DNA of 64,000 bases from the NCBI GenBank assembly GCA_029783825.1, contig JAREIK010000526.1, forward strand, positions 115,443 through 179,442. The letters run 5' to 3'. This DNA comes from Sapria himalayana. Its lineage: Eukaryota > Streptophyta > Magnoliopsida > Malpighiales > Rafflesiaceae. Below, piece by piece: positions 23,977 to 35,619 of this stretch (position 1 is its first letter; each line of letters starts with the position of its first letter). Made by a program: the position numbers and the translations under genes. The notes below the pieces were generated by a model. That model made no database searches. It saw nothing but the letters and a program-made list of their open reading frames with translations, and was not told the DNA's origin.

Positions 23977-25289
23977 CTTTCAAGCTATCAAAGCCGGGAA
24001 ATAGGGAACTCTCAGTGGCTCACTTATAGTGAAGTGGGGAAATCCAGTGCGATAGATGGCATTTCTAGTGAACCCAGGAAAGCCAAGACTAGCTCATTCA
24101 CCAGAATTTGGTTGGAGCAGCGGTAGGGCAAGCCCAGTCTCAGTCCCGCCTATGGTCTACTCAAAGGTTGAAGAGAAAGAGAATGGGTAAGATGGATGAT
24201 ATCCGACCCATCAAGATAGAGAAGAAAGGTGAATAAAGAGTTCTCGCCCAGTCAAGTTTGAATAAAGAATCTAAATAGAAGGAACCGGGGTGAACTAAAG
24301 AGCGTAACCTGGGTTACAAGGTATAGCTATAAATAAGCTTCATAGGGAAGTCAAGGTTCGACGGCTGAATTGATGACTACTAACCTTCGCTTTCCTCTCC
24401 TTTCATTCGATCTCAGATGGGCAAAGGAAGGCAGGGAGTAGCACTAGTCTCAGGGGCATGCCTTGAATCGGTTCTTAACAGAGGAGCCCTTTCTGCTGAG
24501 TGAATATCCTTTGCTTTCATAACCGGTGTGAAAGTTAGAAAAAAAAGCTACCTGCACTTCATGCCTGTGTAAGCGGTGCTCTCTTTCCTATTCTTGCAAT
24601 AACCGGGCTGTTGGTCTTGTGGGCGAATGCTTATCCCTTGTTAGCGCTTTCGACTTCTCCTCTCTGATTTCGCCTTGAGGAGATGGATTGGACTTGCTAC
24701 CGTACTTTATTTAGTCTTCCGCTGGAACTGGATTCTATAGAGCTTAAAGTGAGTACCCCCTCGAGTGAGATAGGAATCGAATCGATTGAAGAAGGAAGAG
24801 AATCATCAACTATTTTATACGTATCTGGCACTGCTTGACTTGGCTTAGCTAGACTCCTTTGAGCTTTCACGTGTCGAGAGGGAGAAACCCTTTAGCTTTA
24901 GCGTGACCGCGCTAGATAACATAGGTTGGTGGGAATCAAAGATGGGTAAGTTATAAAAGAAAATGCTAGCATCGATCTGATCACTCATATCCAGGTGTTT
25001 GAAAGATCCCTGGTCCTTCCTCTTTCCTAGCTATAATAGGATCCTAATTGGTACCAAGATTCATGGGCAACCTAACCATATGACTCCTTTGGTGTCAAAA
25101 AAACTTCTCCTAAGGGAGTCCCCCAGACGTGGAGGCTCGAAGTCACGAATCCTATGCTTGTAAATAAATTAATAGCCCTAAAGCCAGTCACTCAGAAAAG
25201 ATTGAAGCGAGCCATCGGTAATGGTATGCGCACAGTTGTCAAAGCGGTAAATGTACTTCACTGTACAGACAACAGTCTTTCATCCCTCC

Positions 25290-25302
25290 ACCGCACCGTG
25301 GG
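25290..25302 (+). repeat. 13-bp dispersed GC element, A-variant 1
   Basis: ACCGCACCGTGGG: one change (T to A at position 6). The same variant occurs 1.37 kb downstream. Confidence 0.7.
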
Positions 25303-26532
25303 GACATATATATGATCTATATCTGCCTGGCAAGCAACTGGAATCCCTATTCCAACCAACCCGGGAGAAGAGTTATACGCCTCTCTCAGTACAGGCAGGC
25401 CTTAGGAGATATAGGAAGTCCATTCTTTTTCAGACCCTCTAACTCCTCATGTAACATCAGGGGAAGCAGTTGAAACTCGTTATCTTGCCCTACTCTAGAG
25501 CTCAACAATCAGAAATCGAGCCAAGCCAAGGAAAAAGCAGGCAGGGGATCCAGAGGTAGAACCGGGAGATCAAAGAAAGGACTTCCTCACAAAGCATAAA
25601 GAAAAGCGCGCTAGCTAGGCATATAGCCAGGAAAAAGAGAGACGGATATAAGAGGGGCCGTGTCCTCGCTGAAGCCAACCCAGTTTCTCCTCTCTGAGAG
25701 TCCAACCTTACTTATTTAATTCCCTCCATATCTATATTAGGGCACTCGAGCATCTTTCATTCCCTCTCTCGAATCTATGCCCGCTTTTCGTCGAATGAAA
25801 GATTCAGGAGTTCCACAAGACTTGACAAAAGGAGAGTTACAAGCTGAAGGTAACGGGGAGACAGGAGTGAAGACGGCATGCGAAATAGAAAGGGTGAAGG
25901 GCCTCCAACGCCTCTAAAGTCTAAGCAGAAAGGCTGAACTCGGGTAGAATCGTGAATAGAATCTTGAACCTCTATCGTTTTCTATCAAGGAGTCTTGCTT
26001 AACGGGTGTACGCTAATACAACAGAAACTTATGAATGTGCTTGGTTCCCTTCCTAGCTGCCCTTCCTGAAGCTGCTTGAAATGCAAAGAGGTTCAGTTCC
26101 TCAAGAGTAGTTGGCTAGCTCGCATTCAAAAGCATAATTGGTATCCCTTGCCGAAAGAAAGGCAGATTTAGAAAGGACTTCAGGATCAGACTGAGCCCTT
26201 ATAGGACTGACTAGCTTTGGATCAATGTCCCACGGAATCCAAATTTGACCAGAATCAGTGGTACGCCCATTTTCCTAGCTAACTAACTCACCTGGCTCTC
26301 AAGCTTAGGAACGAACTTTCATGGAAAGCATTTGATTGACTATTTACTCAAGCATTTTAGCTAGTTTAGGAAGCTCCAACAAGCAATGGCCTAGCCCCTT
26401 ATAAAGTCAAGACCGAGGACTTGCTTTTTCCCAACATCTGTCTCGCTTCCAAACCAAAGGAACTAAACGCCTCCCTATTCTAGAAAAGGCTTTCGAAAAG
26501 CCCCTGTCTCTGTAACAACAATAGTCCATTTC

Positions 26533-26598
26533 GCCACGGGAAAAAGCTTGAGTCAAGCAGTACAGTACGGATTTGAATCACCGCTACGGGCTTCTCCC
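26533..26598 (+). repeat. Dispersed repeat pair, copy 1
   Basis: GCCACGGGAAAAAGCTTGAG, continuing TCAAGCAGTAC, and after a gap GGGCTTCTCCC, recurs at 36951-36998 in the same order with a shorter gap. Confidence 0.6.
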
Positions 26599-26660
26599 GA
26601 TCTTGATCCCACTCCTGGCTTCATGAGTTGAGTTTCCTACTTTCCTTGCTAAGCCAAAGC

Positions 26661-26673
26661 ACCGCACCGTGGG
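26661..26673 (+). repeat. 13-bp dispersed GC element, A-variant 2
   Basis: ACCGCACCGTGGG, the same variant as at 25290, with unrelated flanks. Confidence 0.7.
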
Positions 26674-27315
26674 AGGTGTGAGCTATGAGTTCCTCTCTCT
26701 TGTTCCCTTGCCAGTTGGGAAGGCCAGAGCGAGGGATGATGTTGAGCACGAGGATGATATTCCAGTTTAGTCCCCGATGAGCAACCTAACTAAGATATCC
26801 TACTCTTCCCTTGCTTTAGCTATGAGCTCTCTGAGCCAATGCTCTTACTTCTTTGTTCTCATTGAGTAGTCTCCCTTTCTATAAGTTTCCCTACCGCTTG
26901 TTCGCCGAAGCCTTGTTAGCAATGCTAGTTACTTTTTATTTATCTGAGCTACGAGTTCCTACTCCTATGCTTGTGCACCCAGAATGTCTTAGTAAGCGTC
27001 CTTTGGTAGCTGGATGAGCCAATGCTTGCTATTGGAGTCCCTTATTATGCCTGAAAGTTCCCTAAGAGCATCTATGATAGCATCTAGGCTTCCTACTTTG
27101 CCATGAGTCTTTGTTGCAGACTGCTCGGTGTAACTGGGGTGGTTCGGTAGGAGGATTGGATAACATTCCTCTTTGTTGGTCACCCATTCCAAGAGGCAAC
27201 CCAAGCACCACACTCATTGTTGCTAGGTCACAGGTTCAGGATCCAGAACAAATAAAGAATCTTTCCGGAAGGTCGGAGCAGCCCCCGCAGAAGAGCAAAC
27301 GTATCTCTTTCCGGT

Positions 27316-27328
27316 CCCACGGAGCGGT
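27316..27328 (-). repeat. 13-bp dispersed GC element, copy 6
   Basis: Exact copy on the minus strand; on that strand it is followed by ACC, as in the copy at 43700. Confidence 0.75.
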
Positions 27329-28347
27329 AGGGTTGGGAAGATCCCAGGATCGAATCATTCATTACGTTACTCAACGAGAGAAGAACAACATTGGTTGGCA
27401 TAGTTCGAAGCGGATATTTAAGCTATCAATGCTAGGAATAAAGGAAGAAGCCTAAGCCCTTTAGCATTAGAAGGAGAATAAGATGAGAAAGGATACGGAT
27501 AATCCGATGAAGATCAAGCAAACAAGCTGTGGATTGAGACAGAAAGGAGGTGCTAACCTAGATGGTTATATATAAAAATATAGGTCAGCTGCCCTACCTG
27601 GCGAGTTGAGATCGGCCTCGTGGGTTCGGACAAGGGTGGACTCTCCAGCTCCTCATCTGTTATCATGCGAGGAGGGAGGATGCTTTGGTTGCACCCTGGA
27701 AAGGGCTACGAACTCCAATAAACAAATCAAGTGCAGGCAATCCGCTGCAAATCTAGGATAATAGGTAGCAAAGAGGATTTAGGAGATAGGTCTCGGTGAG
27801 AATGGAGTATCCCGGATCAAAGAAGCAAGCCAAAGTAAGAAAGCGAATAAAGCGGAGAGCAGAGCTCCGACTTGAGAGTCAACCAACTCAGCCTTCGTCA
27901 CCTAGAGCCCTCAGCCTATGCATCTTGAGTCAGCCTTCCTCTCCCTGGTGGTCGAGCTAGTTTTCACTTCCTCTCCCGTTGGTTGCCCTTTCGATAAGTG
28001 GTTGATCTTAGCGTGCTAGCCGCTGCTTCATTTCGTATAGTGATCACGCTTTCTCTTTCTTAGCGCTCCGCCCCCCCTTATATAGTCAGGGGAACTCTGG
28101 TTGCGCGGCTTTCTCTTCTAGGGGTATCTTTTTTCTGACTTAACTCAGCTTGACCTACTTGACTCAGCAGTTAGAGTCTCGCTTTCATACGGCGAGAGTC
28201 AAATACGGCCGAAACCCCTGCTTTTGCCAGCATGACAGCAAGCACGGACTGGACTAGCAGCAAGGAGTCGAATGACCAAAGCATCGGTTGCTTCCGCTTT
28301 GACACCTTAATATCAAGGTAGCTTGCTTACTTTACTTAGTGCTAGTA

Positions 28348-28360
28348 CCCACGGAGCGGT
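28348..28360 (-). repeat. 13-bp dispersed GC element, copy 7
   Basis: Exact copy on the minus strand, 1 kb from the previous one. Confidence 0.75.
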
Positions 28361-28764
28361 AGGAAATCGCTTGTTACTTAGCACGCCCCTATAGAGTCAA
28401 GCTCTAAGGGCTAAGGAATCACCCTCTCTTCTTCTCTTCATGTATGTGGCCTGCCTGCCCCGTCCCGAATAGACGAACAGGAACAAGCTGAATAAAGGCG
28501 CGAGAGAGAGTTGCATCTCACTCCCCCATCTCTATCACCTACCAGTTCTCCAGTGCAGCCGCGTTGCTCCTTGCTCGTCTGAGCCTTTCTCTTGTGACGT
28601 CTCGTCGCCCTCTTCTGTTGATGCGCCACTCCTGATCTTCGACCAGCCTGCTGTTACTGTGACTGAGGTTGCTCTCGACTTCTGGTCCTCCATTGGCTTT
28701 TGATCAAGGTTCTAGGTGTACTTGACATGACTACACCACCACCATCATCTTCTGCCACCGTGTC

Positions 28765-29020
28765 ACGTCATCATCGGTCGAGGGATGGGAAACCTAAGGT
28801 CTTCTCCGCCACTCACTACCTGCTTTCTTGCTCTTCAATCCGATGCTTCTTTTACCTGCTTCTCTCAGGCTTCGAAGGTAACAGAATGGCGCGCATCCAT
28901 GCAGGATGAGTTCAATGCTCTACTTCGGGCATTATTGTTCTTCATTGAAGTGATGTAGCTGGTATCCGCTCGCTTATTCATTCTCTGTCGCGATACTTTG
29001 AGATGAAGGTCACCGATGGC
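28765..29020 (+). mobile_element. Ty1/copia pol fragment with internal deletion
   Basis: Three pieces of copia pol follow in order. The frame at 28765-28810 reads HRSRDGKPKVFSATHY, like the basic T-R-S-x-x-G-I-x-K-P linker before RT. The frame from 28827 to 28931 contains ASKVTEWRASMQDEFNALL, the conserved W-R-x-A-M-x-x-E-x-x-A-L start of RT. The frame from 28928 to 29020 contains a TGA and then SDVAGIRSLIHSLSRYFEMK, which corresponds to the region just after the YVDD catalytic motif. The central RT is therefore deleted at about 28930. It is a non-functional nuclear-derived relic, separate from the copia piece at 15.9 kb. Confidence 0.75.
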
Positions 29021-29023
29021 TAA

Positions 29024-31274
29024 GATCCCTTCCTCACTCTAACTTTAGGAAGCTCACTTCTACCTTTTCTTGTGCGTTCGGGGAGAAATAGAAAGTTTAA
29101 ATATAAATGTATACTCTGGTTGTAATGTTCACGAGTATATAATCCAATGTTTAGTGAGATGACTTTCCTACTGAAAGAATCGCTTGAATTAGTTGAAGGA
29201 AAGGAGGGGCCCTAGCCACTGGAGAGGAGAGTTTTGACTTCGAGGGAGGCATCGAAGAGTCGGGTAGTTGCTGCCGGAGAAAGGAGGTTACCTGGGACTG
29301 GAAGTGAAGCAATTGGCCAGGTATTTACGGGCGGGTACAGGTTGAAGTTTCAGAAATATGGTTATTCACCTACATTCGTGGGTTCAGGCTGCCTATTAGT
29401 TAGATAGGTCATAACAAGTGGGTCTCCCAGCTATCAAAGAATTGCATTGAAATGGTGATGCAGGAAGATATGGACTTAGAGAAGTAGGCTCCACAGCATA
29501 GGAAAGCTTATCTGGTTAAGTCGATCCCGATTAGTTGAGAGGGAGGTTCATTCGCTGTTGATAGCTCTTCGTTGGATCCATTAAGTGGGCCTTATGATAC
29601 GTTATTTCATAAGATTGAGAACCCACTGGTGCATCAGATTCCTTCTTTGGTAGCTATTTCCGAGAGATAGAGAAAAAGATGGTTCCGTTCGAGGTTGCTT
29701 AGCAGCGCTGGCTGGATATTGGGAAGAGGAGAGAGAAGGAAGAATGAGAATTTAAGTCCCGTGGCTTGGTAATTATGACTTTGGAGTAGATTCCTTGGTT
29801 GACATTTCTGGCCCATCCACTTTTTTGAGCTGAGAAGAAGATTTTTAAATGGACTATTTCATGTCAAATGACTCTAATGGATGCATCCTCAACAGATTCT
29901 TGCAATTGGGCTGGACGTGCTCTTTCGACCTTTTTTGTTTCACCTTGTCTAAGTCCTTGATTGACGTGGGAAGTCTGAGTTATTTGCCCTCGAAAGAAGT
30001 GGTATTGCTGAAGAGTGAATCCTCCCGATGTTTTGCATACTTTTTTCCTTTAGAATTCTTATTGACAAGTCTTCGGCGGCGTGGCTGGATGCTGAAAGAA
30101 CAAAGTTGTCCTCTATTCTTTACAAGATTGGTCATGAAGTATGCGAACTACTTTAGATGAGTGAGTAGGGAAGCAGAAAGATCTATTTAGGGTATGTGCT
30201 CCTAACTCTACTCAAAGTAAGAAGTCAAGGCATCCTGCAGTCAACTCTATTTCAAGTATCTATTTACTAATACTAAGGCTGAGTCTTCATTTCTTAGCCG
30301 GCATTATGCGCTCAATTGAAACAACTTGATGAGCTAGCTTTAGTCGTGTACGATCATATAGTAGCCTGGCCTTCTGCTTTCATACTTCGACACTATGAAC
30401 TAACAAACCTACTCAGACTGAGCTTCCTAACCCTAGCGCTAGCTGCACCATCTGACAGCACCAACCGAACGAACCAACTGCTTTAGCAACAGTAGCGGAA
30501 AGTTTTTTGTCAGCTAACAGGGAAGGAAGGTATCGATCCTAAGCAATAGTACCTTTTATTTATGCAGGCCGTAGGCTGCTATAAGTTTAGCGCAGTGTAC
30601 TAGCTAGGGTCACGCAGTCAAGTTGTACATTGGAGGAAAGTGGGGAAGGATGCCTGCTGGTGCAAATCCGGTTCCCATCCTTGCTAGCTTACTCTTAAAC
30701 TTGTGCTTTGCTTCCTATAGCTACTTCAATGGAGACCTTTCATCACACACCGATATAGGCGAAAGAAAGGTATAATACAGCCTCGTGGTTATATATAATG
30801 CTTTCCTTCGTGCTTTATTGTACTATAAGATCGGGGGGGAGGAAAGAGGATATATACCGGAGAGAAGAAGGGGAGATTTTCTATATCAAATATCCCAGAA
30901 ACCTTTTATTCAACTTATTCAACTCACGTTGGAAAGAATAGCCGAATAGCGCCTAATTTCGTAGCCAAGCACAGAGAAACCTTCGACCTTGAAAGTGGCC
31001 CAACCTTGCATGCTTTGTACTAAGGATTCTTCTAAGCGGCCCTTCCCCTCTCTTTTTTCTTTTTGAATGTGTAAACCGAGGCGCTTTCGAAGACCACTTG
31101 GCAGATTGACGACAAGTCTTCTCTTCCTTAGGCAACCTGAAGATGAACCCTCTAAAGTGCTTCTTCGGAGTATCGTCAGGGGGTGATCTTCTAATATACA
31201 GAAGATTGAGGTCAAACTGGTTTTTATTCCTACTTCAAGGAAAGGAAACTATCTAGTTTATTGCCAATATATAA
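29024..31274. other. Non-coding stretch, no gene recognised
   Basis: No gene is recognised. A 103-codon frame (29849-30160) has hydrophobic stretches but no family motif. Confidence 0.5.
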
Positions 31275-31473
31275 GGCAAGTGCCAACCCTTTTCTCGTCT
31301 AATGAAAAAATGAGTGGAGTTTGTCTGGAACCAAGCATGCCAAGATGCATTCGAAAGCATAAAAGAATACCTGACTAAACCGCCGGTATTAGCGGCCCCT
31401 GCACCAGAGGACGACAATTTAGATTGTACATCTGCGCTCTCGACCACTCACTGGGGGCACTCCTAGCCCCAAA
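31275..31473 (+). mobile_element. Ty3/gypsy RT/RNase H fragment
   Basis: The frame from 31275 reads GKCQPFSRLMKK, then a TGA (31311-31313), then VEFVWNQACQDAFESIKEYL and TKPPVLAAPAP. After a frameshift near 31400 it continues as LYICALDHSLGALLA. This is the classic gypsy segment linking the RT thumb to RNase H (F-V-W-x-x-x-C-Q-x-A-F-x-x-I-K-x-Y-L-x-x-P-P-V-L). One stop and one frameshift make it non-functional. It is a nuclear retrotransposon relic in the mitochondrial genome. Confidence 0.85.
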
Positions 31474-34400
31474 GTCTCTCTTCTTCCACCAGAAAAGCCT
31501 GATTCTGCATTTCACCTATTTACTTTTTCCACGTAGCAGCTTCCATACTACAAGAAGTATTCCTCGGGAATGGCTTACCGTGGAGTGGGCTTAGAATTGA
31601 CTTCCGCGCGTGGGGGCTCTTTCCCCGGTCCTTTCGGTTCGAAGGATCCCACTTTTTCCAAGATCTCACTTAATTCACGTATCTTGTTTCAGAGCGCACT
31701 TAAAAAGAAAGCTGGGTCCCCCACTTCGCTAGCTCTGTTACCTCTTCTTAGGCTAGCTATTAGCCAAAGGTTACCGGCAACTCTTTTCCGACTACACAAC
31801 GTGAACCCTTGCTTGGTCGTGAGATGCATATGAATCAGAAATCGAAGAACGGGATGCTGGAGGATGGCAATTGGCTTCAAAGTCTGCTCCGCAGGTAATG
31901 GAAGCGCTAGGCAAACCTGTAACAGAATACAGGTCGAGTAGCAGATCCAAAAGAAAAGGACTCAATCCCTGAATCCCATCCTTGGAATAAAATCCAGTTA
32001 AGGTTGCAGCTACCATGATTATATAAGGTCAGAGTCAATGCCGAAAGGGAAGGAAAGAGATGCTTACGCTATGCGTGGTCAGAGGGCTTTCTATTGATTC
32101 GGCGAATGAAAGAGCTAGTTCTGCAGCTAAGTCTACTCGGCTTATCACCTTTTTTATCTCCTGCCAGGCACCTTCCCAGCGGGTGCTCCCAGGCTTCATG
32201 TACAGGGGGACAGGAACTTAGATTAGCTGGTTACTCGCTACGCCCCTTGCCTACTCGCTTTTTTTCATCCGGCTCAAAACTCCCCTTTTTCGCCTGAAAG
32301 TCTTTATTCGTGTTGATCCTATTTGCCTCTTTAGGCCCAACCTCTTCGCTCCTCTCCTTACAGTCGAGCGGCTATGCTCCGAGGGTGAGGATCAAGGGGG
32401 CTACGCTCCTCTCCTTACAGTCGAGTAAGTAAACTCCTCTCCAAACACAAGCCCTGCTAAGCAACAAGGCTAAGCTAGGGCACAGGAGAACTAAGGGCGG
32501 GGGGTTACATAACAGAGATTAGCAAACTCATTCTATTCCAGGTCGGTGGGTTCAGGGATCTTACCAAAGATCGATCGGATAAGGAAACAAGGCCGTTTAG
32601 AGAGGTGGAGAAGAAAGGTGTAGGTAGGCATATCCATGTTTGGGCACTGAACATGGTGGGTAGAGCGAGGGGGAGGGTTGTACGGTTGAGAAGGGATGGG
32701 CACTCCTATTTCTTGATAGCTCACCTGGGCGGCTCGTGGCGGGAGACGGAGAAAGCACTCCCTATCTCGTCCTCAGTTGCATCTTTGGTAGCAGCATATT
32801 GTTGACCTCCATCAGCTATCGCTATCCTATTTCGCCACTGATCCCGACACCACTCTAGCCTATCCACGACTCCCGTATAAGTTCATTTCCAGTAGAATAT
32901 CTTGCTTGCCAAACTATCTCCCCAGTATATCTATCAATCATTGGGAAAACATCTCTATCCACGGGTACTAACGTTTATCCATTGGAAGGCGTAACATAGT
33001 CCATGTGAGCTAGGGGGGATGATCACAAAACTGTAGAGTTTGGGGGCATAATAACTATGGCACCCTTTTCTGTCAGGCTCATTCCCTGTAGCTCCATGAC
33101 GGTTTATTCAAAAAGAATAGGTTAGATTCATAAGTAAGTTCCCTTTGCTGTAGGTGCAGGTGGAGATGAATCACGACTTTCACTCAACCATTGGTATGGA
33201 CGGACTCTAATGGTATACTCGTACACCCGCCATACCGGAACATCGGCCAGTAATCATTTTTAAGTTCCGGTTGAATCGATCCAGAACCCTTCTGAGCGAT
33301 ACCAATCGATAGCGTATGGAAAGGGCTTTGCTCCGTTGGTATAGTAGGTAGTTCCTGATCTTCGACCACCCTTTGCTCTACTATCAACCACCGGAATGGT
33401 TATTTTGCCTGCCCCGCTTTCCTTTCCCACGGCAAGATCTCGTTCGCCAAGTTCGAACTCCCACTTTATCATTGATTATGGCTATGGCTCTCTTCGATGC
33501 TAGCAACCGCGTTTGACCATTTTCCGCTTCTTTCCATTTCCTTACATTCTAGCTGAATGAGAGAACCTTTACTTAGAGAGGGGCAGTGGTACCACGCTCT
33601 TCCGTTTTCCCCTATGCATCCTGACTAAGGTCTCACAAACATGCACTTCCCTTATGCATCCAGCTGCTTCACTAATGTGAATAGGTTATACAGAAGGGTG
33701 GGTTGGTTATATACTCTTATGCGCGTTCCTTCTTCGAACCTTTTGGTATGTATTGCCCCCTAACTATAGATCAGATCCACCGGACGAGAAACTCAATTCC
33801 GCATTGTGTCGGACTTATCCACCAAGGGATTCGTGGAATTTATGTGGATTGCATTGGGGGAAATCTACCAAAGCTAGGCAGATAGATAGACTCCGTTCCC
33901 GCTGCTAAGGAAGAGCAAGAAAGAACATTCTTGTTTTTTAATCAGTGCCCCCTTTTGGGTATGCAGGTACTAAGAGTCCTCTCACTACCAACCAGCAGAT
34001 CTGGCTGGGTCTTACCGGTATCAATAAACAACTAAATGGAAACAGCAACTAACTATGGCTCTTGGCCCAGACAACGTCCTAGGCGTAGGGGAGATCGGAA
34101 CAAAAGGGAACGCCTAGACGACTTTTTGATTCCTGGGCTGCAGGAAGTAGATCGAGAGGTCGTTCCGCCCCTTGTCCCCGAAGATGGGTAAGATGTTCTC
34201 AAAACAGGTTGCTCCAATCTGACCTAGCTGGCGAGTGATCCCAGTTCGCGGCAGAGAACAAGACAGCAAGCGAGCGTACCTTTGTTCGCTTCTTCTCAAC
34301 CAAGCACGGAAGTGTCAGGATAACTGTTGGTCGGTGGCTACCTAAGGAAACTCTGATTCGATCCACCCCCCGGCTGGGAGGCATTTACCTCATCCCGATC

Positions 34401-34949
34401 ACAAGGAGAGGTTCACCATGATGGGGGTCCTTTTTTTCCCTTCAGGAAAGAAGGAAATGCATATGGGACCCTCCTTTTTCCTTTTTTTTCGGCATGCTAT
34501 TCAGATTTACGGATTTGCAGGGGGCGCCCTACTTAGTTTCTAAAGCATTTTTCCTTTTTATGAAGTAGTCTATTAGTGGTGCGAAGCGGCTTTGCCCCTT
34601 TTCCTTTTAAGTAGAGGAGCGAAAGGTTATACCTTCGAAAGTCAGCGAACAACGGTTCTTCTATGTAGGTATGGCGTTCCACCTTGACTCTCATGACGTT
34701 GAGCTAAGTGACGTCGTAACCTTTGCGTAGCATAGTAGAATGAAGGCTACAGCACCGATGCTCTCTTATCTATTAGCCTAAGCTGTCTTCGCTAACTTGC
34801 TCGCCTATTATACTACACCCTACTCATGACTAATGTCTTGTCTTGTATAGTAGTGCCTTTTCCTTTTTGAATAAAACATTCTCCTTATCTTTCATAAGTC
34901 AAGTAGGCGAACCTATAGGTCCTTAGTAGCATGGACAAAGACAAAGAAA
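31474..34949. other. Non-coding stretch, no gene recognised
   Basis: No gene is recognised. Part of the block nearest nad1 (about 34.1-34.9 kb) could belong to the trans-spliced intron's 5' half or its flank, but I cannot place its end. The GAGGGTGAGGATCAAGGG copy at 32.37 kb is listed separately. Confidence 0.45.
32347..32425 (+). repeat. GAGGGTGAGGATCAAGGG family, copy 2, with flanking duplication
   Basis: The core (32379-32400, CCGAGGGTGAGGATCAAGGG) is bracketed by two identical 22-bp blocks (CGCTCCTCTCCTTACAGTC plus GAG) at 32347-32368 and 32404-32425. In the other family copies a similar CTCCTCTCC...GTCGAG block follows the core, so this copy is a partial tandem array. Confidence 0.7.
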
Positions 34950-34979
34950 AGAATAACTCAAAGACAGCGAATCTTTATT

Positions 34980-35241
34980 TAGATTAGATAAGAGAGGCCA
35001 GCTTGACAAGCTACCCTTCTTCTTGATCTGATGTGCGAATAGAAACATCTTTTTTGAGGATCGATCCCGGCCCCGAAAAGTGACCGACCAGGGCCATCTT
35101 GATGAATGAAAGAAAAGGGTTGATGAGCCCTAGCCCTTGTCAGCCCACACCTGTGTAGAGTAGATCGTTCAACACCTGCGGCACAAACCCATTTTGACCT
35201 CTTGGTCCTAGTCTCATAGGTGGCCGAACGGCCGCCCCCTA
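34980..35241 (-). other. Start of trans-spliced nad1 intron 1 (group II), 5' part
   Basis: Directly after nad1 exon 1 the minus strand runs TAGGGGGCGGCC... CCTATGAGACTAGGACC, with a downstream series of short complementary segments expected of group II domain I. In angiosperms this first nad1 intron is split and spliced in trans, with exons 2-3 encoded elsewhere; none of them is seen in this window. The first bases do not match the GTGCG consensus well. The 34980 limit is arbitrary. Confidence 0.5.
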
Positions 35242-35619
35242 ATTACTAGACTGACCTGCTATAATAATTCCATAAACACCTAGCAAAGATATGGCAAACA
35301 AATAAAGTAGCCCTATGTTCGGATCTGACAAGACCATACCATAATCAAAAGGTACAACAGCCCGAGTGACCAGACTTAACATAAATGTAGCCACTGGAGC
35401 CATTCTAAAAATGGATAAATTTGCACTACTTGGTGAAAGAGGTTTTTTTATAATCAATTTCAAACCATCTGCTAAAGGTTGTAACAATCCGAATGATCCC
35501 ACTACATCAGGCCCCTTTCGACGTTGCACAAAAGCCATTACTTTACGTTGAGTTAGCACCAAAAAGGCTACTCCTAGTAGAAGTGGTAGAATTATTCCAA
35601 GTATTTCAGCTATGTACGT
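35242..35619 (-). CDS. nad1: NADH dehydrogenase subunit 1, exon 1 (possibly degenerate copy)
   Basis: This encodes the N-terminal part of ND1, a membrane subunit of respiratory complex I next to the quinone site. The frame opens at ACG (35619-35617), as expected for nad1, whose AUG is created by C-to-U editing. It runs 126 codons to AGT-AAT at the exon end, with no internal stop; the usual exon has 129 codons (387 bp). The three missing codons (Val-Pro-Ala after TYIA) look like a deletion between GCT repeats. Recognisable blocks are [31 protein letters not shown] and [13 protein letters not shown]. Oddities are Glu to Gln in the LAERK signature (here LTQRK), Glu to Lys in KEP (here KKP), and CAG where a CGG editing site normally lies near the exon end. 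The CGG in VTRAVV is an expected R-to-W editing site. The identity is sure; whether this copy is functional is doubtful. Confidence 0.9.

Larger units (their letters stand above)
23296..28764. other. Non-coding stretch, no gene recognised
   Basis: No gene is recognised. This stretch holds five of the 13-bp GC elements, including both A-variant copies. An 87-codon charged frame at 23511-23774 opens at TTG and shows no family motif. Confidence 0.5.
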
